Part shown: one piece after another, positions 47,669 through 59,567 of the stretch
How positions within the stretch are numbered: the stretch's first letter is position 1
How the letters are laid out: each line of letters begins with the position of its first letter
NCBI GenBank assembly: GCA_029379385.1
Contig: CM055608.1
Location: forward strand, 17,668,350-17,732,349
DNA: 64,000 nucleotides
Origin: Quillaja saponaria
Lineage: Eukaryota > Streptophyta > Magnoliopsida > Fabales > Quillajaceae
Direction: 5' to 3'
Position numbers and translations under genes: made by a program
The notes under the pieces: generated by a model
Told to the model about the DNA's origin: nothing
Database searches by the model: none
The model's input: the letters and a program-made list of their open reading frames with translations, nothing else

Positions 47669-47773
47669 CTGCCATGTGCGGATTTCCCAATTGAAAGCAC
47701 TGACGAAATCCCAACACCAGCTTTCCGTTCTAACCATGGCAAAAAATCATCACAATCCTCGTCGTTTAGACAC
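47669..47773 (-). pseudogene. SET pseudogene exon 2, with a one-base frameshift
   Basis: After the acceptor CTCAG, the exon reads as the acidic stretch DEDCDD followed by FLPWLERKAGV and IGKSAHG, the usual start of the SET fold in this family. Donor GGCAG|GTTTCT leaves phase 2, which joins exon 3 as Arg (GKSAHG-R). Exon 1 ends in phase 0, but the conserved frame here needs one base fewer near 47765-47767, where AAA should be AA. With one A removed the junction would read V-S-N-D-E-D. Confidence 0.85.
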
Positions 47774-47881
47774 CTGAGACAAAAATGCTAAAATAGTTCA
47801 AACTGTAACCTCACTGTTGGGGTGCTGAGAGAAAGAAGGAAAATTGGATTTGTTTAGCAAAGCAAATGTGTTACAGTTAAC

Positions 47882-47992
47882 CTGGGCCACCAATAAGGAA
47901 GATAAGTTGAACTGAATGAACAAACTGTGAGGGGTGCTGAAAAGGGGATGTAGAGGCCACCAGAGGTGTGTGGTGCGAGCTACTAGTAACAT
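47882..47992 (-). pseudogene. SET pseudogene exon 1 (start codon)
   Basis: This exon has 37 codons from ATG (47992-47990) to a donor CAG|GTTAAC, ending in phase 0. The N-terminus is MLLVARTTHLWWPLHPLF, rich in hydrophobic, Ser and Thr residues and nearly free of acidic ones, so it could be an organelle transit peptide (inference). I chose the ATG because the only in-frame codon further upstream in the same open frame is a TTG. Intron 1 is 108 bp and ends TTTTTGTCTCAG. Confidence 0.7.
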
Positions 47993-48009
47993 TACGTAGA
48001 GCTTCAAGC

Positions 48010-49263
48010 GGGGGCGGGGGGTACATAGTCGTTTAGGGGTTCCTCAATCAAGTATTCCGAAGACATGGCATAAATATATGCCATGACAACTTGGAATATG
48101 CAAAAAAACCCATGGTAATGGGGGATTGAGTTAGATATTTAATCCAATTCAATATCAATGAACTAAGTTAATATCTTATATGTTAGATCAGCTTCTCAAT
48201 TCGATTGGATTAAGTCGAGTCAAACATGATCAAATTTTTTTCTTTATTATTCCCAAATTTAATTCAAGCTTTTTACATTTATTTACTTGATATATTCAAC
48301 TCTTTGTAATAAATTAAAAGAATATCAACAATTGATTAAATGAAAAACAAGAATAATCTAGAAAATTTTACATAATAAATTTACTGAAGAACCTATTTGT
48401 TTTTACTTAATATTATTTTATTATAATTGATAGTCAGATTACTAATAAATTAAGAATTATGAGTCTATTTAGTTAAGCTTTGCAAAAAAATATCTTTCAA
48501 TAGAGTTATATAAAAAGCTAAAAACAATTATTTGAATGAGTTAACGTAAAAGTACTGTGAGATAAAAAAAATTTATTTTATTTTATTTTTTTAAATGATA
48601 TTGAGTATTAAAATTACTAAAAAGACAATTTTGACAAATATTATAGTTATATTTTTCTAAATAAAATAATTATTAAAATTTATTTGAACTCCACTTATTT
48701 TCTACTTGAAAATACTTATTTTTCTAATCTCAGCATTTAGCAACTTTTATAATTCAAAAAGCCTAAAAATGCTTCTCCTTAAGTCTTAAAAAATAAAATT
48801 TCTTTTACCAAATAACTTTGAAGAAAATTTTAAACCCAAAAACTATTTTAAAAGCTAAACCGGTTATATTTGAGTTTTAAATTATGTAAAAACTGTATAA
48901 AACATTTAGTAAAAATTATTTGTAATATGTGAAATTACTAATTAAAATTGTATTTGTATGTGATAAAATAATTGTTTAGTTAATTATTTTCTAATAAAAT
49001 TATCAAGAAGGGGTATTGGAGTGAAGTTGTGGTATGTGAGTGATGTGTTAAGGATACTGTATGTTATTTATAGAAATGATAGAGACATCATAGTATTTTA
49101 TTTGGTTAAACATAATTATTATGAAACCTAATTATAAGCTAAAAAAAAATTCAAGCATCAAATCCTTACTCTTTTTTTCTGATTTTAATTAGAAATATTT
49201 TAAAAAAATAATCAAATTATAAGGAACAAAAAATTCCTAACCAAATCCTCAACATCCAAAATC
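48010..49263. other. upstream flank of the SET pseudogene
   Basis: A short G-rich run (48009-48021) lies just upstream of exon 1, so the promoter region would be about 48010-48300. No confident TATA box is visible. 48470-48870 holds AAAGCTAAAAACAATTATTTG- and AAAAAGCCTAAAAATGCTT-like words typical of short plant MITE remnants, but ends were not defined. The rest is AT-rich without features. Confidence 0.4.
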
Positions 49264-49586
49264 TTTTTTTTTTTTTTTTTTTTTTAAACTAGAACTTGGG
49301 TTAACCTTAAATTTTATTAATAATTAAAAAAAACCGAGAAAAAAAAAGGTCATGACACAAATTCAAAACTCCTGAACAAACAAGAAACAAAATATATATA
49401 TATATATATATATATAGAAAAGAGAAACAGATAAATAAGGGAGACTCTTCCCTTGCAAGAAACAAAAACTAAAACAAAGAAATTATGGAGACTCTCCTTT
49501 ACACTATATACCTCTTTCAAAAACTAGCTAAACCTTAGTAATCCGGACTAAGAACCCATGTTGATACCGAATGGAGGTTTTCTCTA

Positions 49587-49907
49587 TTAAAAAGTGTCCA
49601 ACTTTGAACCGAATGTCCAATTTTGAAAGGAGATCAGCCAACTTGTTACCTTCCCATAACATATGAGAAATCGACCATGACAAAGTAAAAACCAAAAACT
49701 TCTAATCAAGTAAACTAAATTCCAAGGTATATCCATCAAACCCTGTAAGATCTCTACTAATACTTTAGAGTCACATTCTACTTGAACGGAAGTAAAACCA
49801 AAAAGAGTGGCGATCAGCAAACCATTTACCAAAGCTCTTGTTTTAGCAACCATGTTCGAATAAGGACCATTTTCGTTACAAAAAGCTACTTGTGGGTCAT
49901 TTTTCAA
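49587..49907 (-). pseudogene. LINE RNase H domain (RVT_3)
   Basis: The open block starts MKNDPQVAFCNENGPYSNMV and contains KTRALVNGLLIATLFGFTSV then QVECDSKVLVEIL. This is the A-x-x-x-A-L-x-x-G-L and V-E-x-D-S-K pattern of the RNase H domain found at the C-terminus of plant L1 elements. The N-terminal D-G-S strand lies just upstream in another frame. Confidence 0.85.
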
Positions 49908-51775
49908 GTTATGAATTATTCCTCCTCCTACCCCATGCCCATTTACAATAGACCCATCGGTATTAAGTTTAAATCCTGAAAAAGGAGGGTTCCACTTGAT
50001 ACAAGATTATTGCATATGAGAAGAAATGCACAAAAAATGCAAAGCAGTAATAATAATGCAATCTTGGAAAGATAAAGAAATCTTAGGTGTGTATATGCCG
50101 AAATAAACGGGTGAGCAGAGAATGAATTGTATGAATTATCACCCTAGCATCCATGGGGACGCCCTCAAAAATAATTTTATTTATTCCTTGCCACAACTCT
50201 TAAAGGCAGCCAAAGAAATAAATTGAACGAGCCATACCAACTTGGGAGCGGGGAGAACTATTGGCAATCCAATTATCACCAAATCCACTAAATGTAGTAG
50301 ATGATCTAATATTAAACAGTTGACCAAAATGTGAGAACACCCAAACAACACAGTCCTCATGCATAAAAAGATGAGAATAAGGTTCCACTTAAGGATCAAT
50401 GCAACAAGAATATTGAGAAACAATGGGGATACCCAATCTTTGTAATTAATCATTTGTAGCAACAGAATTACACAAGAGTTTCACAATCAAACATTAGATA
50501 CGAAGAGGAATCAATTTATGCCATAGTCTCTCATACTATCCAAAGTCAGAGCCTCTAGCACAATGAATGTACCAAAACGAATAAATTTTGACACGTCTAG
50601 AAGGATGAGTAGTCCAAACTAAACGTTCTTAAATAGAAGAATCTAGATGAACAGTGGAGAGCGTCAAAGTCTCTCCCAGATGAGACTAAGCTAGACTAGA
50701 CACCTTAGAGATAATTGTAACCATATATATAGAAAATGATAGCAATGGAATGCCAATCCTTTCTGTATCCCCAATTCAATATAGATAGATATATATCAAA
50801 TTTTTTTTTTTTTTTTTATATGCTCCTCTTTCTCTCATTTTTTTTCTCATGCAATTTTCTCAATTAATCCCTTGTTACTACTTAAAAGATAAGTAGCATG
50901 CATAGCACCCATTGTTTCAGCCAGATAGGGAATCCCCAAATTGCCTTCTTAAAAAGGCATACAGATATCTTTCCATGCTATATCCAAATATGACATTTGT
51001 CCGGGGAGTGATTCTAGAAAAAATTGATAAATAGTTTTGCCATAGTAATTAAGAATTGTATGGAGAACTTTAACATAAGCCAACATGTGAATCGGGATAG
51101 AGGAAAGCATGCTCCTAAGAAGGGTAAACTTGTCAACAGGAGATAAAAGACTACCTACCCAACGAGTCAAATTATTGAATCCATTCATCTACAAGTGAAA
51201 AAAGAGCCTGAGTAACTCTACCTTAAATAAAGGAAACTCCAAGATAGATGAAAGGAAGGGCTTTGTAATGGAAACCCATCCCAGAATGCAATAAATTCCA
51301 GCAATGCCTTGAAATAGTAGAGGCTACTGTAAATGAGCCCTTATTCAGATTCATTTGCTGCCCTAAAGCCTGCTCATACCTGTGAAACAGATTCAGATAT
51401 GCCTGAAGAGAAGATTTACAACCATTTAAAGAAGTAACATATCACCCGCTTATAGTAAGTGAAAAAAACAAGTGGCTTGGCCTGATATGTGAAATCTCTG
51501 AATAAATCCCTCTGCAATAGCCTAATTCAAATTGCGAGAAAAAACATCATGGGATAAAAAAAAATGAAGCGAGGGAAAGAAGATGATCTTGCTGAAGGCC
51601 CCTAGAATGTATAAAAAAACCATATTTACCACCATTGAGTAGCACCAAATACCAGCAGTTTGAAATGGAACGGAAAATTCAGTCACACCATAGTTCAAAA
51701 AAAACCAAATTTATGAGGAACATTTAACAAAAAGGAATTATATTCGATCATAAGCCTTGGACATATCAATTTTGA

Positions 51776-53783
51776 CACTACAAGAAAACTGGGCTTTTCC
51801 TACGAACTAGGTTTGTGGGAAAAGGGTCTTTCATTTGTAGGAAAAAGGGTTACCGACAAAAGGTTTGTAAGCAAAGTTAAGTACCCACTTAACTTTTGTA
51901 TTACCTACAAACCAAGAAGGTTTGTCAGAAATACTGACGAACCATTTGTAGGTAAAGCATGTTTTAGGCTACTTAAGTTTGTCAGTAAATGAAACATTAC
52001 CTACAAACTTGATTTGTAGGTAATACCTACAAACGAAGTACATAGGTATTACCTTAGGTAATACTAAGTACTTGAATATGACAGTGCAGACAGTTAAAAA
52101 TCATGCTTGATAAAGTTGAATTATGTAGAAAGACATCTAACTGGGAATCCATGGAGACTGCATTTCCTGTATATGAATCTTGCAATGAAAACCAAAATAT
52201 CAAGGCCTATAAGATGCCAATGAAGTCTAACTAATGCACCACTGTCAAAAGAGTTTGGAATGAGGTTCTTCATGATAACCTACACCAATGATGATGATGC
52301 ATTCTAAAATTGTGCATGTGAACAGTGGTAACATGCATCTCTAACAAAGATAGGAAGGGAGTTTGTCCCTTTTCATTCCCTCATGTCATAAGACTATTGT
52401 TAATGAACCCTTACTGAGAACATACACTATACAGGTTAATAGAAGCTCATAACCTTGGATTAAGTTTACTAACCAGAATACAAGTATAGAATAAGGGAAG
52501 TTTTCTGACACCAACAAAAGAAAATCCAAATTAAAAAACTCAATAAATACTGCAAAGTCACACCGACAAGAGGAAGAAAGAACAAAGATCCACAATTTTT
52601 TTGAAGGTGGAAATCACATTATCAAAGATCATAAATCTTTCCATAATTGACACATTATCTGAGAGTTGTCTAACACTACTTAACAAAAATAATATTTAGT
52701 AATCAAGAGACGTAGAAGAAGCTGAAAAAGAGAACAAGGCAATTGACTAAAAAAGAGAACAGGACGACTGACTGTAAAAATAGATTGAACCCATTTCTGA
52801 TTTCTCCATTTTTTCGGTTATTCACAATAAATACGAGCTTCTATAGGTCTAAACATGGAAACTCGTCTTGGGTCTCTTCTCTTTGATCCCTTAACAACCT
52901 AAGCATCCACATATCTTCGACTACTTAACTCTAACCAAGTCTGAGTCATGGGTTGCTACCAATCCTCACTTTTAACAGAAATTTACCAAAAAAATGATCA
53001 TAACCTACAATCCAACCTCATCCATACCCACAATCATACTACCAGACCCACCCATCTTCCGTTGGATTGGACCCATCAGCTGGAGTAGGAAAAGAAGGAA
53101 TATGCACCTCTTGTGCCCTTAGAATACACCCATTCCAAATGAATAACACCCTAGAGATCCTTAGAACCCATTATACTAAGGACAAAGTTTAATAGAAAAT
53201 TGACCCATAGTGCAGAGAAGGCGAACCAAAGTGGAAGCCCAACTGAGAGAGGAACCAGAGAGGAAATTCCACCAAATACAACCAACGAAATCCACCACGA
53301 TCTGAATCCCCAAAATCAATCTCAAAGCTTCGCAAGGGAGGAAAATATTTAGAAATAAGAAATTAAACCGAAAAGTAAGTAACGGAGAATTTTGAATTTA
53401 GGAATTTCAAACCCATCAATGAACCTTGAGTTTGTCGGTACGTATAAAATAAAATATTGCTTTTTGAACACCAACGAGAAAAGGTTTGTTGGTACTATTA
53501 AAAAAAAATTACCTACAAACTTTGGTTTGTCGGTACTGTTAAAAAGCATTTCCTACAAACTAAATTTGTTGGTACTTGTAAATAATAATTTTACCTATAA
53601 ACTTAGTTTGTCGGTAATTCACGCCATTTTGTAGCCAATATATCAACAAAATTAACGACAAATAGTTTGTTAATAAAAAAAATTATTTGTTCGCCAGTAA
53701 GTTAGTAGGTATTATATCCCTTTACCTACAAAATTAGGTTTGTAGGTAAGGGTTTGTAAGAGAAGCCCAATTTTCTTGTAGTG
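51776..53783. mobile_element. non-autonomous CACTA element (2.0 kb) in the LINE
   Basis: Terminal inverted repeats are CACTACAAGAAAACTGGGC (left) and CACTACAAGAAAATTGGGC (right, inward). The 3-bp target duplication TGA is perfect (51773-51775, 53784-53786). Subterminal arrays repeat TACCTACAAAC and GGTTTGT(A/C)GGTA many times in both orientations (51800-52050 and 53430-53760), likely transposase-binding sites. No transposase is encoded. The centre (52080-53340) is unlike either end and may be captured host sequence. It interrupts the LINE just before the KIDMSKAYDR motif. Confidence 0.95.
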
Positions 53784-54829
53784 TGAGAACAAGATTCCTG
53801 CCATACCTTTTTTTTTTATTAATATCATAAATTATCTCTTGAGCAAAAGCTATGTTCTCATGAATTGACCGTCCTAGAATAAAACCAGACTATTTTCCAG
53901 AAAAAAATCGAGAGAGAAAAACATTCAATCTATCCATCAAGATTCTAAAGATTACCTTATGAAAGAAGGTGTTAAGACTAGTAAGTGTGTAGCAGAGAAA
54001 TTGTCGACTTTGTCTATTTTTGGGATCAACACCATAATTGTAGAGGAAAAGCTTTAGGAAGAGTACTCCCTCTAAAATAGTCCTGAAATTACTTCCAAGT
54101 GGATAGTATCACAACAAACAACATAAAAGTGACCAGTGAAACCATCAATACATGGTGCACTATCTAGATTTAAATCTTTCACAACTAATAAAATCTCTAA
54201 TTCTCAAAGGATAGATGTAAGCATGTATTTGTTCAGATCTGATATCAAACTATGAATGCAATCCAGCGTACTAGCATCTCTGTAAGAAGTAGCGAAAAAG
54301 AAGATATGCGAGAAAAAAATGATCACTTTTGTACGTAGAATAACATTATATGTTTTAAGAGATCCATTGCTCCGTCTCAAATGGAAACATCTAACTTACG
54401 TTCCACATGACCAAAAGTCTTCCAATTCCATTTTTGAAAATTCTTTTATAGCCAACATAGTTTTTGGTGCAAAATAATCATAGGAGACCCTGTAAATTTC
54501 TTTTGCCAAATCTCAGCTACAAAAGGCTCAAAATTATCATGAGAAACCAAGGCCTTAAAAAATTTAAATTAAGCCTTAAACTAACTATGAGGTAAAATAT
54601 AAAAAAGAAGAGGGTTGTGTTTGATAATATTTTTTAAGAGGGTTCTTTAACTATTAAAAAGATACAATACCTAAATATTATTTGGTTACTTTTACGAACC
54701 ACAATAACTTATATAAAAAAAATAAAATTTACCAAATAAGGTTTCTATGACTTTTTGACAGTTGATTTTCATAGCATGAAAATCATAATAACTTTTTAAA
54801 AACCACAATATTACCAAACCAAGTATAAG

Positions 54830-57800
54830 TGTGACTCTTTACACAATTACTTGCACAAAAATAGTTAATAGTGTGATAAGGAAAATTTTAACATTATTAT
54901 TTTTTTTTTTTTGAATAGTGGATGAAACCACTTGCTAGTTTTTCTAGATATTAGATTTCAAAAAGATTCAAAATGATAATTTTTTCCTTGATGGAAGAAA
55001 AAAGTTATGTGCAAAATTATATATGAGTCCTTGTCTTAGTCTATAAAAGCATGTATCACCATCCGCACTCAAGTATCAAGTTTCTCTCAGACATAAACAA
55101 GAAAAACTTTGTGAAAAAAAAAAGAAAAAAAAGAAAAAATTAAGTGTGTTTTGAAATTGTGTTCACTCTTATCTTTTACATTATGATACAAAGTATTTGA
55201 TCAAAAATGATAAAGATATGAAATTTATTTTAAAGTATATTTATGTTATTAACATAAATATTAATAACAAGTGGAATCAAGAGTCACCTTCAAGCTAAGT
55301 TGTTTGGTATAAAGAAAATCACATGTTTTTAATTTATTTATTTTTTGAAATATAATTTATAAATGAAATTCTACTCATGTGTCATAATTCAAAATCTGAT
55401 GCATACAAATAAATTATATGTGTCAACAGCTTTAATAATGTCATTGGAAGTTAATTAGATAAACAATTAGATTATCAGTATCATAAGCTTTATGATTATT
55501 GATGATTATATATTACTTTGCTACATTAATTGCTGAAATTAATTTAAGAAATTCATATATTAATTATTCTCAAAATTAATCAATAAATATTCTATTGTCC
55601 ACATTGTGAATTTCTTGAATTCAACTTTTTTATTGAGTCTGGTTATTATTTATCTTCTAGTTAAAATCGTAAATGAAATTGAATTTGTCTGGAGTGTATG
55701 ATGATTTTGACACATAGTGGTTTATCATAATAAAGTCTTGTCACTTAATTTTTTATCACCATTTAATTAAATTTCACTTAAATTTTCAATATGAATGGTA
55801 CTATTAAATAAAGGCATTATCATGATATAGTTCTATATTGCAAATCTTTTACTTAGTGTTATTTTGTTTCATTTCCATACATGTCTAACATTAAAAATAT
55901 TTTTTTATGCCAAAATTTAGTGTTAGTTTGTTTTAGTTGCACATATATCTATTTTTTTATGCCAAATATTTATTTTAGTACTATCTTAAAGTTAATTTTA
56001 TATTTTTACGGATTCATTTATGGAAGATTTTTATGAGAATAATTGGGATTAAAAATATTGTAATATATCAACATGAAGAAATTAGTTGACATTGTAGTTT
56101 ATTAGCATGTCATTTTAAAATTTGTAAATCAATGATTTAAGAGTAGACATAGCCTCTTAAATCTTAAAAATATTTGTTGTAGTCATAAATATTTGAATTA
56201 TTACACTACATGAAACTAAATGACATTTAATAGTTGTAATTAATTTGTGAAAATAATTTACTTTAGCTAAGAGGAATTTATTTTTATTTCATAAATTTAT
56301 TGGAATAAGTTTATGAATTTGAATATTGAAGTAGATAATCTTATGCTCACATTAGATTTTTTATTACTTTTGTTATTATAAGTTTTACTGGGAAAGTTTT
56401 GGCTTATAGAATGACATGTGAAATTGCTTGGTTAGTTGGTGTTATTTCAACTATGTTTCTTAATGATTATTCTCCTATTAGTATGTTATGTTGTTACATT
56501 ATTTTACTGAAAATAAAATACAGTTTTAACCATTGGGTGCATAGACTTTAATTTGGATTTTGTGTAAATGAACCACTCGTTTCCATAAATTAAGTATATA
56601 TCATCTGATAAAGATTTAAATGAGTGGTGGGAGCAATCCATTTGCCTAAATCTAATACTCATTAAATCTCATATTAGTAAAGTTATAATTTTCTACCATG
56701 ATTGTAAGGAGGTCGAGTATTTTGCAAGCTTTAAGAATTGATTTACAAAATCGGATAAGTTATTGGCTGGCACCCGAATAAAGAAGCTTTTGGGCATAAA
56801 GTTTCACAATTTCAAAATATGTGCGTGAGCACATTATGGAATAAGGGATAAAATTTGCTCAACTGTATTTTTGAAACTTGAAATTATGGAACTATCTCTT
56901 GTACATTTAAACTCTATTTCTAACGAGTTTGAACCATACAATATACCTTATGACACATTTAAAGCAAATTGATCATTTAATAAACTCTAATCAATGTGTG
57001 TTTAAGAGAAAGAGAGATTGATTATGGAAAACTAGTCATAAATCTAGTAACTCATGATAAAGACAAAGATAAAGAAAGGAAAAAGTGTTTCAAAATGAAA
57101 AAGGAAGGTATAACACATATTTTTAACAAAATTGGATACACAAAGAAAATGTGCCTTTTGATTTCTTTATGTATAAGAAATCCTATATAGTAGTAGTAGC
57201 ATCATGGATAGTTAAACCAAATTTAATACACCATGTATTATCATAATAGAAGCAATGAAAACTTTTCAGAATTTTGTATATATATATATTGGCTTCATTT
57301 TAATTTTAAAATATATTTATATTCCATCATTTTCTAGAAAGTAATATTTTATTTTAAATTATTTGAGGATGAATAAACCAATTTTTAAAATTATGTTTTT
57401 CAAATTTTGATTAAGAATTCATTATTAAATTTAAAAGATTAATTAACCATTTATAGATATTTCACTTAAATTTCAAATATGAATGTGGTCTTGGGACTGT
57501 AAATAAATATTTTAAAATTAAAGAATGTATTATCAATTAAAATTTCTCTAAATTGTAGCATAGTATATAAAATGACAACTCTATAAAGAGTATAAAAAGA
57601 TTAGTAAAATAGCATCTTATAAGCTCTTGAATTTACTAATTTTGACACATGAATTAGTTGCACAAATGAGAAGCAAACCAATAAGTCTACTAAAAATACT
57701 AAGAGAAATTTTTAAGGTACTTGAGATTATACATATAGTAAGTTATATGATTAATAATTCTAATCTCCCTTCAAGTTTATGAAGTGAAACATTGAAGAAT

Positions 57801-58620
57801 ATAATGTGTGTCTTGAAATAAAGTTTCACAAAAATTGTTCCTTTAACTTTTTTTAAAATAAAGGAATAGATGATCGAAACTCGGTTTAAGATATTGTACA
57901 TTTTTGTTGTCCAGTATAAGTGAGGGTTTGTAACCTATAACATAAATAAACTAGACTCAAATATAGTTAGTGTATTGTTCATTGGCTATGCGGTGAGCTC
58001 CGAAGAGATTTAGAATGTATTGTCCCTCAAATACATTTAAAATCGTCAAAATTAGAAATATAAGGTTTCTTGAGGATCTTGAACTTAGTGGGAGTGAACT
58101 TTCTTATTTATTAAGAAATTAAAGAAATCACTTAAAAAAATCATGATGGTTTGATTGATTTCTTTTTATGTTATTCCATTAGAGAATTCATAAAGACAAC
58201 CAAATCAAATACAACCTTGCATATGAGCACCTCCTCCTGAGGAACAAGTTACCACTGTGCCTACTACCAAAATTATGAAATTCCATAACAGATAGAACTA
58301 AAGAGATGCATAAAAGTTAGCTAGTAATTTTATTGCATGGCTATTATAATATGACTATGTTGTCGAATCTAAAGATGATCTATCTTCATTTACACAAGTC
58401 ATAAATAAAGTTAACAATTGTGTATTACCTTAAGGTCAGTGGTAGTAAAGTTATATTCATATTCCTATACGTAGACAATATTCTACTTACGAGTAATGAA
58501 TAAAGTTTGCTATACGAGATAAAAGATTTCTTTTACAAAACTTTAAAATGAAAAATTTAGCTGAAATCAATGCATCATACGCAAAAAGATTCACTAGGGA
58601 TAATTTTATAAGACTATTTT
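54830..58620 (+). mobile_element. ancient copia element J
   Basis: A primer-binding-like site TGGAATCAAGAG (55272-55283) follows an LTR-like stretch with a CTATAAAAGC box (55040). Gag is visible at 56850-57150: LSLVHLNSISNEFEPYNIPY, then ERERLIME, and a decayed zinc-knuckle segment (CFKMKKEG, KIGYTKKMC). Integrase tail appears near 57980 (VLFIGYAVSSEE). Reverse transcriptase appears near 58400-58560 (VYLKVSGSKVIFIFLYVDNI with YVDN). It is of a different copia lineage from A, D and G and much more decayed. The left LTR boundary and the 3' LTR were not fixed. Confidence 0.65.
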
Positions 58621-58749
58621 ATTATTTTAGAAAGTCTATAATGAAAAAGATTTTGAAATTTTTTTTTTAATGTAGTATTGTACACCTATAATAGTAGTAT
58701 CACCCATTGTAATGGGATGAATTGCAGTTTAAAATAATTTCACTTTAAA

Positions 58750-59117
58750 AGAAAGGAGAGAAAACAAATTTCCCATGCAATTGATGAGTCTTGTGAATTT
58801 AATTTTGAAGGTTGTTGAGCCATGTTAATTCAGTTAGATTACTGATTACTGAAATTCAGTGAAATTCTCAATTGGAGTTTGGAGGGTGAATGTAGCCAAG
58901 GGCTTTTGTGAACCAATATAAAAATCTTTGTGCAATCTCTCTTTATTCCTAAACTGTTTACTTTTAGAAGTTATATATCTTTATCTGTTAAATATACATT
59001 GTGTTTATTGGTTTATGATTGCTAATCTGTATTAAGTGTCTTTTTACTACAATAAAATGTAGGGTATTTTTAATTGGCCAAACTATTTACTTTTCTCCTA
59101 TTGTTCTTGGTCTAACA
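58750..59117 (+). mobile_element. 3' part of a SIRE-like LTR
   Basis: It shares the order of words of 13370-13646: an AATTCAGTGAAATTCTC region, GGAGGGTGAATGTA, GTGAACCAATATAAAAAT, CTCTTTATTCC, and an ending AACTATTTACTTTTCTCCTATTGTTC, GGTCTAACA. No internal region was recognised next to it. Confidence 0.5.
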
Positions 59118-59157
59118 ATTAGGAAAAATGATTCATAAAATAAGAAAAAAATTCTTC

Positions 59158-59217
59158 AACAAATAAGAAACTCAAGAAGATCAACGAACTTGAGAGAGAG
59201 ATCCAGAATCTGAAGGT
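59158..59217 (+). other. short exon-like stretch
   Basis: The plus strand reads NKKLKKINELEREIQNLK, a coiled-coil-like heptad pattern, ending at AAG|GTATCA, a possible splice donor. No acceptor or partner exon was found. It could be a scrap of a coiled-coil gene or of an LTR-element ORF. Confidence 0.25.
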
Positions 59218-59567
59218 ATCATATATGTCACAATATTGCTTTTTCAAATTTGTGTTTAACAAACTGAAAAGATTTTATATTGGCATACGCTCTTTATTAT
59301 ATCACTTAGAATAATATAATTTGTCTTTTGTGGCAAAATGATCTTCTTTCTTGCAAGTTTGTTTCAAAGGGAAGGTATAGTGGCTTTTAAGAAATATAAA
59401 ATCTGAATTATTACATCTGGTTGAAGCTTGCAAGTCTCAACTATCTTCATGGATCTAAATATATATTTTCAAAAGAAGGTTCTCTCATTAAATAACAAAA
59501 CTTATCAATGATTTGATCAAATACTCTATTCGATAATTTTCATTCCATCTTGTGTTTAAATAATTGT

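Larger units (their letters stand above)
2273..47992 (-). pseudogene. SET-domain lysine methyltransferase (Rubisco-methyltransferase/SETD3-like), transposon-disrupted pseudogene
   Basis: Twelve exons in order and in compatible phase cover about 45.7 kb. In protein order the visible blocks are a hydrophobic N-terminus, DFLPWLERKAG, GKSAHGR, ASKTIQAGESIL, WAPYIS, IFWSQSELEMIR, FEDFMHSC, RYGKFSNA, LDFGF, GKGKGIPQS, AAQNDGR, EIEAHMMLLSIITQL and MARDLLGGEIR. This is the order of the plant SET plus Rubis-subs-bind family, whose members methylate protein lysines using S-adenosylmethionine. From memory the closest Arabidopsis gene is At3g55080, which is unchecked. The copy cannot encode the protein. 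Copia A lies inside exon 10, in-frame stops lie at 15572-15574 and 2951-2953, exons 2, 4 and 12 are frameshifted, and the exon expected to hold the NHxxxxN catalytic core was not found. Long introns hold copia, hAT, LINE, SINE and MITE sequences. Confidence 0.9.
49264..54565 (-). mobile_element. L1-type LINE, 5'-truncated, split by a CACTA element
   Basis: The minus-strand order is: end of the endonuclease region (SHDNFEPFVAEIW, WNWKTFGHVERKL) near 54530-54380; reverse transcriptase (LGRSIHENIAFAQE near 53870; KIDMSKAYDR at 51775-51746); the thumb (MNGFNNLTRWVGSLLSPVDK, LLRSMLSSIPIHML at 51188-51060); the zinc-knuckle region (50462-50181); and an RNase H of the RVT_3 type (49907-49587). A 3' UTR and a 22-base poly(A) (T run at 49264-49286) end it. 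Stops are frequent. Confidence 0.88.

Noticed and set aside
47798..48007. Longer minus-strand frame starting upstream of the chosen ATG as exon 1
   Set aside because: The upstream first codon is TTG, not ATG. The frame past 47882 runs into intron 1 after a good donor.
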